The notes under the pieces were generated by a model. The model had not been told where the DNA came from. It was given only the letters and a program-made list of their open reading frames with translations, and ran no database searches. DNA of 13,729 nt from CAZBYL01 sp964522805 (lineage in GTDB: Bacteria; Synergistota; Synergistia; Synergistales; Synergistaceae), in assembly GCA_964522805.1 (NCBI GenBank), contig CAZFWP010000053.1, positions 1 to 13,729 of the forward strand, read 5' to 3'. This document shows positions 1 through 6,128 of the stretch, piece after piece. The first letter of the stretch is position 1. Each line of letters opens with the position of its first letter. The translations under genes were made by a program, and so were the position numbers.

Positions 1-1004
1 AGCCGGAGGATCAGAAACCTGTATTTATCTATGTCGGACCTGTAGCCGACGGCGGCTACAACTACATGCACGATCTCGGCCGTAAGCTTATGGAAAAAGA
101 AAACCCCGGAATAAAAAGCTCCATCGTTGAGTCTGTGCCGGAAGGCCCTGACGCAGAGCGCGTCATGGAGACAGCTATCCGCAAGGGTGCGAAAGTCATC
201 TACGCCAACTCCTTCGGATTTATGGATCCCATGGTCAACGTCGCCAAAAAGTATCCCGATGTCTATTTCAACCACTGCTCGGGATATAAAACCGCCCCGA
301 ATATGAGCACCTACTTCGGCCGCATGTACCAGCCCCGCTACCTCTCAGGAATCGTCGCCGGCAAAGCCACCAAGAGCAACAACATCGGCTATGTCGCCGC
401 TTATCCCATCCCCGAAGTTATCCGCGGCATCAACGCCTTCACCCTCGGAGTGCACAAGGTCAACCCCAAGGCAAAGGTAAAGGTTGTCTGGATCTATACA
501 TGGCACGACCCAGCGAAGGAGAAAGAGGCCACTAAGGCTCTATTTGACGCCAAGTGCGACACCATCGGCATGCACGCTGACACAGGCGGAGCACCTCAGG
601 CCGCAGAAGAACTCGGCATGTGGGTTGTTGGCTACAACTTCCCCATGGATAAATACGCTCCCACACGCCACCTTGTCTCCCCCATCTGGAACTGGGGCAA
701 GTACTATGACTATTCCGCCAAAGGCATCGCCAAGGGTACTTGGAAGTCTCAGCAGGTTTGGTGGAGCATGAAGGACGGCATGGTTGACCTTTCAAAGTTC
801 GGCAAAGCTGTCAGTGCTGACACCAAAAAGCTGGTAGCCTCCGAAAAGCAGAGAATCACCAGCGGCAAATGGGACGTATTCACCGGCCCCATCAAAGGAC
901 AGGACGGAAAAGTGAAAGTCCCCGCAGGCAAGAAGCTCTCCGATGCCGATATGCTTTCAATGAGTTGGTTTGTTGAGGGCGTTGACGGCACAATCCCCAA
1001 ATAA
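1..1004 (+). CDS. BMP-family ABC transporter substrate-binding protein, 5' end outside window
   Basis: This is the periplasmic solute-binding component of a BMP/Med (PnrA-like) ABC importer; known members bind nucleosides or other small solutes. The frame is open from base 3 to the TAA at 1002-1004, so the true start and signal peptide lie left of the window; the ATG at 66 is internal. The first visible residues, KPVFIYVGPVADGGYNYMHD, are the conserved first beta strand and ligand loop at the start of mature BMP proteins, so little more than the signal peptide is missing. Later family features are the strand 'GAKVIYANSFGFMDP', the segment 'YLSGIVAGKATKSNNIGYVAA' region and the Trp/Tyr-rich ligand-side segment near 'SPIWNWGKYYDY'. 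No permease or ATPase follows on this strand; the next gene, an ABC ATPase, converges on it. Ligand cannot be told from sequence. Confidence 0.9.
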   Translation, partial: PEDQKPVFIYVGPVADGGYNYMHDLGRKLMEKENPGIKSSIVESVPEGPDAERVMETAIRKGAKVIYANSFGFMDPMVNVAKKYPDVYFNHCSGYKTAPNMSTYFGRMYQPRYLSGIVAGKATKSNNIGYVAAYPIPEVIRGINAFTLGVHKVNPKAKVKVVWIYTWHDPAKEKEATKALFDAKCDTIGMHADTGGAPQAAEELGMWVVGYNFPMDKYAPTRHLVSPIWNWGKYYDYSAKGIAKGTWKSQQVWWSMKDGMVDLSKFGKAVSADTKKLVASEKQRITSGKWDVFTGPIKGQDGKVKVPAGKKLSDADMLSMSWFVEGVDGTIPK

Positions 1005-1022
1005 ATCATTACGGCAAAACCC

Positions 1023-1063
1023 AAAAAATCCGCGAGAGGGAATTCCCTCTCGCGGATTTTTTT
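1023..1063. terminator. perfect 40-bp palindrome, bidirectional terminator
   Basis: Positions 1023-1042 are the exact reverse complement of 1043-1062. The stem is A6 then TCCGCGAGAGGGAA, mirrored into a run of seven T. It starts 18 bases after the binding-protein stop. Because each arm ends in A6/T6, it forms a GC-rich hairpin followed by U-tract on both strands, so it can end transcription of both the plus-strand binding protein and the converging minus-strand ATPase gene. The centre is GAATTC. Confidence 0.9.
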
Positions 1064-1167
1064 GTCGTTTGTTTTGTTTTTTGTGCCGTGATGATTTTAT
1101 GCGGATAACTTTTATGGCTTATTTTTAATTTTGGGCTTTTTACCGCGTTTTCACGCCAAGATATTTT

Positions 1168-2694
1168 TTAGCTTCCCATTCCCGCCATCAGCATACCGAT
1201 TTTTTCAATATCCGAAGCCTTCGGCGTTTCCACTGTGCCGCTGATTCTGCCTCGGTACATGACCGAGATTCTGTCTGCCAGCAGCGTCAGCTCGCTTAAG
1301 TCCTTTGATACGAGGATAATCGCCGCTCCCGCAGCGCGCGCCTCCAAAAGACGCTTGTGCACAAACTCCGCAGCGCCGATATCAAGCCCCCAGGTGGGCT
1401 GCACGGCAATGATTATTTTGGTGTTGTCGGATATTTCGCGGGACAGCATCAGCTTTTGCAGGTTGCCGCCGGAGAGGACGCGAACGGGCGCAAATAGCGC
1501 GGGGATAACCACGTCATAGTCCTTAACCTTCTGCGCGGCAAAGTCGGTGATATAGGCCCAATCCATAAAGAAGCCCCATTTGGACATCGGCGGGCCGTCA
1601 TAGCCTTTGAGCGCCATGTTCTCAACCACGTTTAAGTTCGCCACCAGCCCGACGCCTTTTCTGTCTGCGGGAATGTAGCCAACGCCCTCTTTGATAAATT
1701 CGCGGGCTCCTAAGTCCGTAACCTCTTTGCCCTCAATGAAGACCGCACCGCTTTCGGGATTTCGCAGTCCTGCTAAAATTTCGCACAGTTCTTCCTGTCC
1801 ATTGCCGTCAACTCCGGCTATGCCGTGAATTTCACCGCGGCAGACAGAGAGAGAGACCCCGTCCAACGCCTGCATACCACGTTCGTCTTTGATGCAAAGG
1901 CCGTCGCAGGCCATCATCAAACAGTCCTGCGGCACTCTTTTTTCAAAGAGAGGAATACCGTCAACGCTGTGCCCCACCATCATTTCCGCTATTTCTTCAC
2001 GTGTGGTGTTGACGGCGCTCTTGGTAGCGATAAGCTCACCTTTGCGCAGTACGGTTAGGCGGTCGGATATCGCCATAATTTCTTCTATTTTATGGGAAAT
2101 AAGCACAATGCCGTGACCGGCGGCGACCATGTTCTTCAAAGTCTTAAAGAGCTCGCGCGTCTCCTGCGGCGTTAAAACAGAGGTGGGCTCGTCCAACACC
2201 AGCACCTTTGTGCCGCGGTAGAGCATTTTTAAAATTTCCACCCGCTGCTGCTCGCCTATGGACAGCTCCCAAATTTTCTTTGTCGGGTCAACGTCCAGCC
2301 CATATTTTTGCGAAATTTCTTTGATGCGGGCAATGATTTCATTTTTGTTAATCACAAAGGGAAGCCCGCTCTGCCCCAAGACGATATTTTCCCACACAGT
2401 CAGCACCGGTACCAGCATAAAATGTTGGTGCACCATGCCGATGCCGTGTGCGATGGCGGCGCGGGGATTTTGGAGAACCACAGGGCTGCCGTCAACATAG
2501 ATGCTGCCGCCGTCAGGCATATATATACCGGCGAGGCAGTTCATCAAAGTAGTCTTTCCGGCGCCGTTCTCGCCCAGCAGGCTGTGTACTTCTCCCTCAT
2601 AGAGGTCAAAATCGACATTTTTATTGGCATATTGTCCATAAAAAAGCTTATCTATAGCGCGCATGGATATAAGCAGTTTTTTACCCTTTTCCAT
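1168..2694 (-). CDS. ABC transporter ATP-binding protein, two nucleotide-binding domains (sugar/nucleoside importer type)
   Basis: A 508-residue cytoplasmic ATPase of the RbsA/NupO class that energises BMP-dependent import. Domain 1 has Walker A GENGAGKT (41-48), Q-loop Q90, signature LSIGEQQ (144-150), Walker B VLVLDEP (164-170) and switch H201, so it should hydrolyse ATP. Domain 2 is degenerate, as usual in this class: GVDGNGQE (294-301) in place of Walker A, signature LSGGNLQ (407-413), and AVQPTWGLD in place of a DEPT Walker B. The family usually has Arg where Trp stands in 'QPTWGLD'. Length is normal. The ATG at 2694 has GGGGGG (2703-2708) eight bases upstream. Normally such genes sit in a bmp-ATPase-permease-permease operon; here no permease follows on the minus strand, and the nearest binding-protein gene is on the opposite strand, converging. 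It may serve permeases encoded elsewhere. Confidence 0.92.
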   Translation of the reverse strand: MEKGKKLLISMRAIDKLFYGQYANKNVDFDLYEGEVHSLLGENGAGKTTLMNCLAGIYMPDGGSIYVDGSPVVLQNPRAAIAHGIGMVHQHFMLVPVLTVWENIVLGQSGLPFVINKNEIIARIKEISQKYGLDVDPTKKIWELSIGEQQRVEILKMLYRGTKVLVLDEPTSVLTPQETRELFKTLKNMVAAGHGIVLISHKIEEIMAISDRLTVLRKGELIATKSAVNTTREEIAEMMVGHSVDGIPLFEKRVPQDCLMMACDGLCIKDERGMQALDGVSLSVCRGEIHGIAGVDGNGQEELCEILAGLRNPESGAVFIEGKEVTDLGAREFIKEGVGYIPADRKGVGLVANLNVVENMALKGYDGPPMSKWGFFMDWAYITDFAAQKVKDYDVVIPALFAPVRVLSGGNLQKLMLSREISDNTKIIIAVQPTWGLDIGAAEFVHKRLLEARAAGAAIILVSKDLSELTLLADRISVMYRGRISGTVETPKASDIEKIGMLMAGMGS

Positions 2695-2869
2695 TTAAAA
2701 AGCCCCCCATATGCTCTAAATAATAACAGCAATTCCCCCTTGAGCCAATAGTTAACCAACAGATAATAATTTTTCCGCCGCACAATAACGCATAATTACC
2801 GCTAAACAAAAACAAAGCCGCCGAGTCTGACGCGGCATTGACATAAACCACCAACACCTGCCCTTTCGC

Positions 2870-2950
2870 CTAGCCGGAAGCGAAAAGAGCCGTTGGCACG
2901 CCAACTATCACTGTCGCCGTAATAAACAAAAACAATGTTCTGATTTTCAT
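2870..2950 (-). pseudogene. signal-peptide-only mini-ORF, possible relic of a binding-protein gene
   Basis: A 26-codon ORF begins at ATG 2950, six bases after GGGGG (2957-2961), and stops at TAG 2870-2872. It starts MKIRTLFLFI, continues hydrophobic and ends PTALFASG: a complete Sec signal peptide with an A-x-x-A type end and nothing after it. Reading on past the TAG, the frame stays open into the ATPase start region and begins AKGQVLVVYVNAASDS. This resembles the mature N-terminus of the BMP protein at the left of the window (KPVFIYVGPVADGG: shared Y-V, Asp and hydrophobic pattern). I infer that a bmp gene once headed the minus-strand ATPase operon and was lost by a stop codon and deletion. 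Alternatives are a genuine small secreted peptide or an upstream leader ORF. About 175 bases of non-coding DNA (2695-2869) separate it from the ATPase start. Confidence 0.4.
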
Positions 2951-3124
2951 CAAATTCCCCCAACATCAACAGAGCCAATCTATAACAATTAATAATATTG
3001 CACTAAAGTGCCAATAGTACAGAAAGCACACATGAGGACGGCCTGGAGAGGAAAAAACAATAAAAAAGCACCGATGATGTATAATCGACACAATCCAAAA
3101 CATAAAAAACTTTTTAGGGGGCTA

Positions 3125-3153
3125 TTGTGAAATGTCTATTAAAGATGTATAAT
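3125..3153 (+). promoter_or_regulatory. hybrid sigma-70-type promoter created by the 68-bp duplication
   Basis: TTGTGA (3125-3130, in copy 1; 4 of 6 match to TTGACA) lies exactly 17 bases before the consensus TATAAT (3148-3153, in copy 2). The equivalent TATAAT of copy 1 (3080-3085) has no such -35 box: the hexamer 17 bases before it is ACAATA. So the pairing exists only because the segment was duplicated. Transcription would start near 3160 and read the CGGC gene. The assignment is by consensus matching only. Confidence 0.5.
3132..3152 (+). other. six-codon minicistron made by the duplication
   Basis: The copy-1 start codon (ATG 3132), with its own AGGGGG site ten bases upstream, reads MSIKDV and stops at TAA 3150-3152 inside copy 2, overlapping its -10 box. 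It could be translated only from a transcript starting at the copy-1 promoter. Such a short ORF could influence downstream translation, but nothing in the sequence shows that it does. Confidence 0.25.
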
Positions 3154-3199
3154 CGACACAATCCAAAACATAAAAAACTTTTTAGGGGGCTATTGTGAA

Positions 3200-3655
3200 A
3201 TGTCTATTAAATTTGTGGTAATCATTCAATGCGATATCGCCAGAAAAAGATGCAGCGGCTTTGCCTGCACCAAATCCTTTTACCAAAAAGAGGACTTTTT
3301 TGAAAACTGCGGCTACGATGACAGCGTTCGCTACCTAGCTCTCACCTGCGGCGGCTGCAGCGGCACGACAATCGCCTCCTATCTGGAGCACTTCTCCAAA
3401 AAACTCGCCGCCAAAATGGGAATAAAAAAAGAAGAAGTGGCAGTGCACCTCTCCTCCTGCATGGTGACAGACAACTACCACCACGACCGCTGCCCGCACC
3501 TGGAATACATCAAATCCATCATCATCAAAAAAGGATTCAGCAACATCACCGACGGCACCTTCAAAAGCGAAAGCGCTACAGCCAAAAGAGCAGCAGGCAT
3601 CTACAAAAACCACCCTCTGCAAAAATCACCAACAACCGAAACCCAGCCCCAATAA
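3200..3655 (+). CDS. CGGC-domain protein (putative metal-binding)
   Basis: A 151-residue soluble protein of the CGGC domain family, whose members carry conserved Cys and His residues thought to bind metal; biochemical function is not established. The signature CGGCSG is at 50-55. Other Cys/His are C11, C18, C23, C37, C87, H94, H95, C98 and H100; the pattern 'LSSCMVTDNYHHDRCPH' near 84-100 is typical of the family. No signal peptide or membrane segment is visible. The start at 3200 follows AGGGGG (3184-3189) by ten bases and lies inside the second copy of the 68-bp duplication. The last about 30 residues are Lys/Thr/Pro-rich and look like an unstructured tail. It is monocistronic, closed by the hairpin at 3715-3766. 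Confidence 0.88.
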   Translation: MSIKFVVIIQCDIARKRCSGFACTKSFYQKEDFFENCGYDDSVRYLALTCGGCSGTTIASYLEHFSKKLAAKMGIKKEEVAVHLSSCMVTDNYHHDRCPHLEYIKSIIIKKGFSNITDGTFKSESATAKRAAGIYKNHPLQKSPTTETQPQ

Positions 3656-3714
3656 CCACTCAAAAACTTTTGAGACGGCAAACGGCAAAAAACATTTAAC
3701 GCCATTACAAAAAT

Positions 3715-3766
3715 AAACGCTTAAATCCCTTGGCATTACAGGAGATTCAAGCGTTTTTGTTTTTTG
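3715..3766. terminator. intrinsic terminator after the CGGC gene
   Basis: AAACGCTTAAATC (3715-3727) pairs with GATTCAAGCGTTT (3744-3756) with one mismatch, followed by a T-rich run (TTTTTGTTTTTT) to about 3765. It lies about 60 bases after the CGGC stop. The left flank is A-rich (CAAAAATAAA), so it could also work in the other direction. Confidence 0.8.
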
Positions 3767-3802
3767 CGAAAGTGAGTATTGTGGTGCGAACGTGAGTATT
3801 GT
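3766..3802. repeat. two 17-bp direct repeats with period 20
   Basis: GCGAAAGTGAGTATTGT (3766-3782) recurs as GCGAACGTGAGTATTGT (3786-3802), with one mismatch and a start-to-start distance of 20 bases. It sits between two hairpins in the 364-bp gene-free stretch 3656-4019, which holds only hairpins and repeats. A period of about two helical turns could suit paired protein binding, but no function is evident. Confidence 0.6.
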
Positions 3803-3809
3803 TTCACCG

Positions 3810-3857
3810 CACTGCAAGCCGCGACTGCCGTGGCTTGCAGTGAGCTCTTTGTTTTTG
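3810..3857 (+). terminator. 11-bp perfect hairpin followed by T-rich run
   Basis: CACTGCAAGCC (3810-3820) is the exact reverse complement of 3832-3842, with an 11-base loop; a CTCTTTGTTTTTG run follows at 3845-3857. It could be a second, back-up plus-strand terminator. The T run starts six bases after the stem, which weakens the call. Confidence 0.45.
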
Positions 3858-3930
3858 CGCTATTCACACCAAGGGCATTGGCCTGACAATTTTTGCCGGG
3901 ATAAAAGTAAGAGCGTTTAAATCGACCGGC

Positions 3931-3964
3931 ATTCTAAACCCCTCGAATTCGAGGGGTTTAGAAT
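3931..3964. repeat. perfect 34-bp palindrome between convergent genes
   Basis: The half-site ATTCTAAACCCCTCGAA (3931-3947) is mirrored exactly in 3948-3964; the centre is GAATTC. It is 56 bases past the stop of the minus-strand binding-protein gene. No T-run follows on either strand, so it is not a classic intrinsic terminator, though a strong hairpin here could protect transcript 3' ends. Just before it, TTAAATC-N4-GGCATT (3917-3933) repeats the same spaced motif found at 3721-3737 within the previous hairpin. Confidence 0.9.
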
Positions 3965-4019
3965 ATGGGTTGGTTCGTTCTTTCGGCAAACCCTAAAATT
4001 GAAACACTGCCCTGCTGTT

Positions 4020-5000
4020 TTATTTCTTCTTTCGGAAAAATATCATCGGCACAAGAGCTATCAGAGCCGCGGCGGGGAAGGCGGCGTTGCAGCCTGAGCT
4101 GCCGCTGTCGTTTTGGGGAAGCGGCAGTTGGTTAACGTTATAAGCCAACTTCTGCACCGAGGGCAGCAGCAGGTAGTCGAGGAAGCTTTGCGCCGCAGCG
4201 GAGGTGTCATTTCTGGTGATCGCATAGAGATATCTTGAGACGGGATACTCCTTTGAGGGGCCTGCCGTCATATTTGTCGGATTGGTGACTTTAAGCACTT
4301 TGACCTCGCCAAGCTTCGTATCCGTCGGCCGTCTGTCTTTGTCAGGCTGTAGAACATAGAACATGCTGTCATAGCATATGGACCATTTGTGATCATCAGA
4401 GGCAACGTTTTTCATCGCATTGCTTTTGGAGATTTCGATGACCTTCTCTCCTTGTGCTTTCCCTTGGAGAACAACCTTTTTCCACACAGGAAGCTTTCCG
4501 TCTTTTTCGTCAGTGATGTACACTTCGATCTCGTGGTTTAAGGTTTTATCCAGAGATTTCCAGTTTGTTATCTCACCGGTATAAATTTTATGCAGTTCTT
4601 CCAGCGTAATGCTCTTTAGCGGATTATCTTTGTGTATGATCGGCGGAATGGCGTCTACGACAAAGGGTTTTTCAGAAAAAACAACACCTTTGGCACGGGC
4701 GTCGGCAAGGTCTTTGCTCACGTCCTGATTATCAAGGTCTGCCAGACACCATGTGGAGAGTGCGATATCACAGCTTATTTGTTTTGCTAAGTTGCTGATG
4801 GCGACATTTTTATTAACACTTATCGTACCTATTTTTGTAATTTGGTACACATCGCTGCTCTTGGGATAGACTTTATTTGCTTCCACCGGGAAGTATCCCG
4901 CTACATCGGAACCTTGGAAATATACTGCTGCATTTGCTGCTCCTGCTGCTATTGTTACGCTTAATATCGCCAGCAATACCAATCTTGACAGTCTTTTCAT
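4020..5000 (-). CDS. PstS-like periplasmic substrate-binding protein with Synergist-CTERM sorting tail
   Basis: A 326-residue exported protein. The N-terminus MKRLSRLVLLAILSVTIAAG ends in AANA, a signal-peptidase-I-type site. The body belongs to the PBP-like superfamily that includes phosphate binder PstS: 'PIIHKDNPLKSITLEELHKI' followed by YTGEITNWKSL is the family hallmark, and 'PVSRYLYAITRND' is the late conserved strand. The C-terminus has an NDSGSSGCNAAF linker, a hydrophobic segment AAALIALVPMIFF and RKKK: a Synergist-CTERM signal that should anchor or sort the protein instead of leaving it free in the periplasm. No permease or ATPase genes are adjacent, so this may be a sensor or surface binder and not a transport component; phosphate as ligand is unproven. 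The start has AAGGAG about eleven bases upstream. Confidence 0.87.
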   Translation of the reverse strand: MKRLSRLVLLAILSVTIAAGAANAAVYFQGSDVAGYFPVEANKVYPKSSDVYQITKIGTISVNKNVAISNLAKQISCDIALSTWCLADLDNQDVSKDLADARAKGVVFSEKPFVVDAIPPIIHKDNPLKSITLEELHKIYTGEITNWKSLDKTLNHEIEVYITDEKDGKLPVWKKVVLQGKAQGEKVIEISKSNAMKNVASDDHKWSICYDSMFYVLQPDKDRRPTDTKLGEVKVLKVTNPTNMTAGPSKEYPVSRYLYAITRNDTSAAAQSFLDYLLLPSVQKLAYNVNQLPLPQNDSGSSGCNAAFPAAALIALVPMIFFRKKK

Positions 5001-5053
5001 TATCTCAGCACTCCTTGTTCTCTGTGTTTTATCGGGGAATCCTTTAAAGGCTG

Positions 5054-5082
5054 GCTATAGCACATAGGCGGCCTTGTTTTAA
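5054..5082 (-). promoter_or_regulatory. candidate promoter of the PstS-like gene
   Basis: On the minus strand, TTAAAA (5082-5077) and TATAGC (5059-5054) are separated by exactly 17 bases, each matching the sigma-70 consensus at 4 of 6 positions. They lie 54-82 bases upstream of the start codon. A 10-bp palindrome CCTTTAAAGG (5041-5050) sits just downstream. Consensus matching only. Confidence 0.4.
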
Positions 5083-5152
5083 CCATATGCTCTCTTGAGT
5101 CAGCAAAAGTCGTGCATATCACGCGGTTTAGCAATATCTGACTATCCCTCCT

Positions 5153-5206
5153 TCAGACTGCGGGTTTGTATTGGTGGAACATGCCGATAACATTGCGTGA
5201 AGGAGA
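5153..5206 (+). pseudogene. possible decayed tnpB (IS200/IS605-type) C-terminal remnant
   Basis: In the plus frame beginning TCA at 5153, the translation is SDCGFVLVEHADNIA, a TGA stop, then RRE. This resembles the end of the TnpB zinc finger and the following residues (CGF/Y...E-H-A-D-x-x-A-A-R). The preceding bases TTCAGAC also fit the usual FRC lead-in if a few codons were lost. Stops and frame disruptions mean no functional protein. The match is short and judged by eye; it could be chance. Confidence 0.33.
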
Positions 5207-5324
5207 GAATGAGGCTGTCGTGATAAGCCCCCCTTTCCGCAATGGGAGACAGGGTCGTTTCCAACCCTGCCCTAACGTTCGCTCTTCATGGCTGCGGCTT
5301 TAGAATAAGCGACTTCAGGGAGTT
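5191..5324. other. structured segment: possible IS right end or structured RNA
   Basis: CATTGCG (5191-5197) pairs with CGCAATG (5238-5244), enclosing GAAGG/CCTTTC and GGCT/AGCC inner pairs. A second hairpin spans 5250-5269; read on the minus strand it is CAGGGTTG-GAAA-CGACCCTG, fully paired (one G-U) with a GNRA tetraloop, while on the plus strand it has one C-A mismatch. The following GGCTGCGGCTTTAG and GGGAGTTACC resemble IS200/IS605 right ends. Either this is a decayed element's guide-RNA-like end on the plus strand, or a structured leader upstream of the minus-strand binding-protein gene. It matched no riboswitch class I could recognise. Confidence 0.4.
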
Positions 5325-5558
5325 ACCTATATTAGTATGTATAAGATATTTTATACTATCGTTTGCTTTTTTAGGAGTTTTTTGTTTTAATCCCGGATTT
5401 TGTTTTATTTTGTTATATTCTTATCAAAAATAACAACGGCAATATATAAGTAATATATTATGAAAAGCACATCAATGGAGCACAACTGCATGAGATGCTG
5501 CGTGACGAAAGCGGCAGTGACACAATGTCAAAGAAGGTGTTGATCTAAACCTTACAAA
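5325..5558. other. AT-rich gene-free stretch with a protein-like ORF fragment
   Basis: The part up to about 5460 is markedly AT-rich and shows no convincing gene. In plus frame, 5450-5548 is open and ends EKHINGAQLHEMLRDESG, SDTMSKKVLI, then TAA. Its composition looks like a real protein tail but it has no start codon with a ribosome-binding site, so at most it is a remnant of something deleted. An overlapping 27-codon Cys-rich ORF from ATG 5460 has no supporting signal. Confidence 0.3.
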
Positions 5559-5595
5559 CCAAAGCGTAAGAACAGACGCCTCCCATGCGCTTTGG
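5559..5595 (-). terminator. weak terminator-like hairpin after the GNAT gene
   Basis: CCAAAGCG (5559-5566) is the exact reverse complement of CGCTTTGG (5588-5595), 21 bases beyond the stop of the minus-strand GNAT gene; on that strand TTTGT follows the stem. The loop is long and the U-tract short. A competing stem, CTTAC/GTAAG (5551-5555 with 5566-5570), overlaps it. Confidence 0.35.
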
Positions 5596-5615
5596 CTTGT
5601 GCGGCTGCTTGGCTT

Positions 5616-6026
5616 TTAGCCTTTGGGGGCGGGGCGGAGGAGAATTGTTTCCGGGTGTTCGGGGGCTTTAAAGCCGCATTTTTCTGCCGCCGCTTTGGCT
5701 TCGGGGTCGATTATCAGCCATTTTTGTACCGAGGCAAGGTCGCGCGAGCTGATTATTTCGTTAATCAACGCCGCGGCGATTTCTTCTTGGGCGTACCCCT
5801 TTTCCACGCAGATATCGGTGATGCAGGCAATGCTTACGGCATCGGAGAGGGCGCGGGCATAGGCTATCTGCACGCCCTCCGCATCAAAAGCGCCGACAAC
5901 CGCTTCTGAGTGAAGCGCGCCTTTCATTACGCTCTCTTTGCTGACCTCTTTCCCCGCTGAGGTCAGCAGTTCGGTTATTTTGTTAAAGTTCATCTTCGTT
6001 ACGCCGCTTTTTATGGTGAAGTCCAT
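5616..6026 (-). CDS. small GNAT-family N-acetyltransferase
   Basis: A 136-residue cytoplasmic protein with a compact GNAT fold. The segment 'VVGAFDAEGVQIAYARALSD' (about 43-62) corresponds to strands beta2-beta3, AVSIACITDICVEKGYAQEE (about 63-82) to beta4 and the acetyl-CoA pyrophosphate loop, and 'WLIIDPEAKAAAEKCGFKAPEHPE' (about 103-126) to the conserved late strand with the AAEKCGF motif. The pyrophosphate loop is unusual: GYAQEEIA replaces the common Q/RxxGxG/A, but related GNATs of this short type also deviate. Substrate unknown. Start chosen at 6026 because AAGGAG lies about eleven bases upstream; a second in-frame ATG at codon 12 has no such signal. It stands alone, divergent from gspG. 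Confidence 0.72.
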   Translation of the reverse strand: MDFTIKSGVTKMNFNKITELLTSAGKEVSKESVMKGALHSEAVVGAFDAEGVQIAYARALSDAVSIACITDICVEKGYAQEEIAAALINEIISSRDLASVQKWLIIDPEAKAAAEKCGFKAPEHPETILLRPAPKG

Positions 6027-6128
6027 CTCCGTCGCTCTCCTTATTATTTATGCTTATGACATGCTTCTGCTTCTATCTGAGCTTAGCTCAAAATAACGCT
6101 TTTAAACAAAAAATTCAATACCCACCCA

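Larger units (their letters stand above)
3076..3211 (+). repeat. exact 68-bp tandem duplication spanning promoter, RBS and start codon
   Basis: Copy 1 is 3076-3143 and copy 2 is 3144-3211; they are identical. The flanking bases differ on both sides, which fixes the unit at 68 bp. Each copy contains TATAAT (3080-3085; 3148-3153), an AGGGGG ribosome-binding site and ATG TCT ATT AAA, the first four codons of the downstream CGGC-domain gene. Copy 2 supplies the real start. The remainder of the intergenic stretch upstream (2951-3075) is AT-rich and shows only a small hairpin, GCACTAAAGTGC, near 2999-3010. Confidence 0.97.

Noticed and set aside
749..1024. Antisense ORF opposite the BMP gene, and many similar ones opposite other genes
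   Set aside because: They overlap well-supported genes on the other strand or in another frame and lack family features or start signals.
1..2694. A single intact BMP transporter operon
   Set aside because: The two genes are on opposite strands and no permease gene is present.
5001..5300. Known riboswitch upstream of the PstS-like gene
   Set aside because: Hairpins are present, but no consensus of cobalamin, glycine, c-di-GMP, molybdenum-cofactor or similar classes could be recognised.
5242..5433. 63-codon plus-strand ORF with a hydrophobic C-terminus
   Set aside because: Its hydrophobicity comes from the T-rich DNA it crosses, it overlaps the structured segment, and no ribosome-binding site precedes it.
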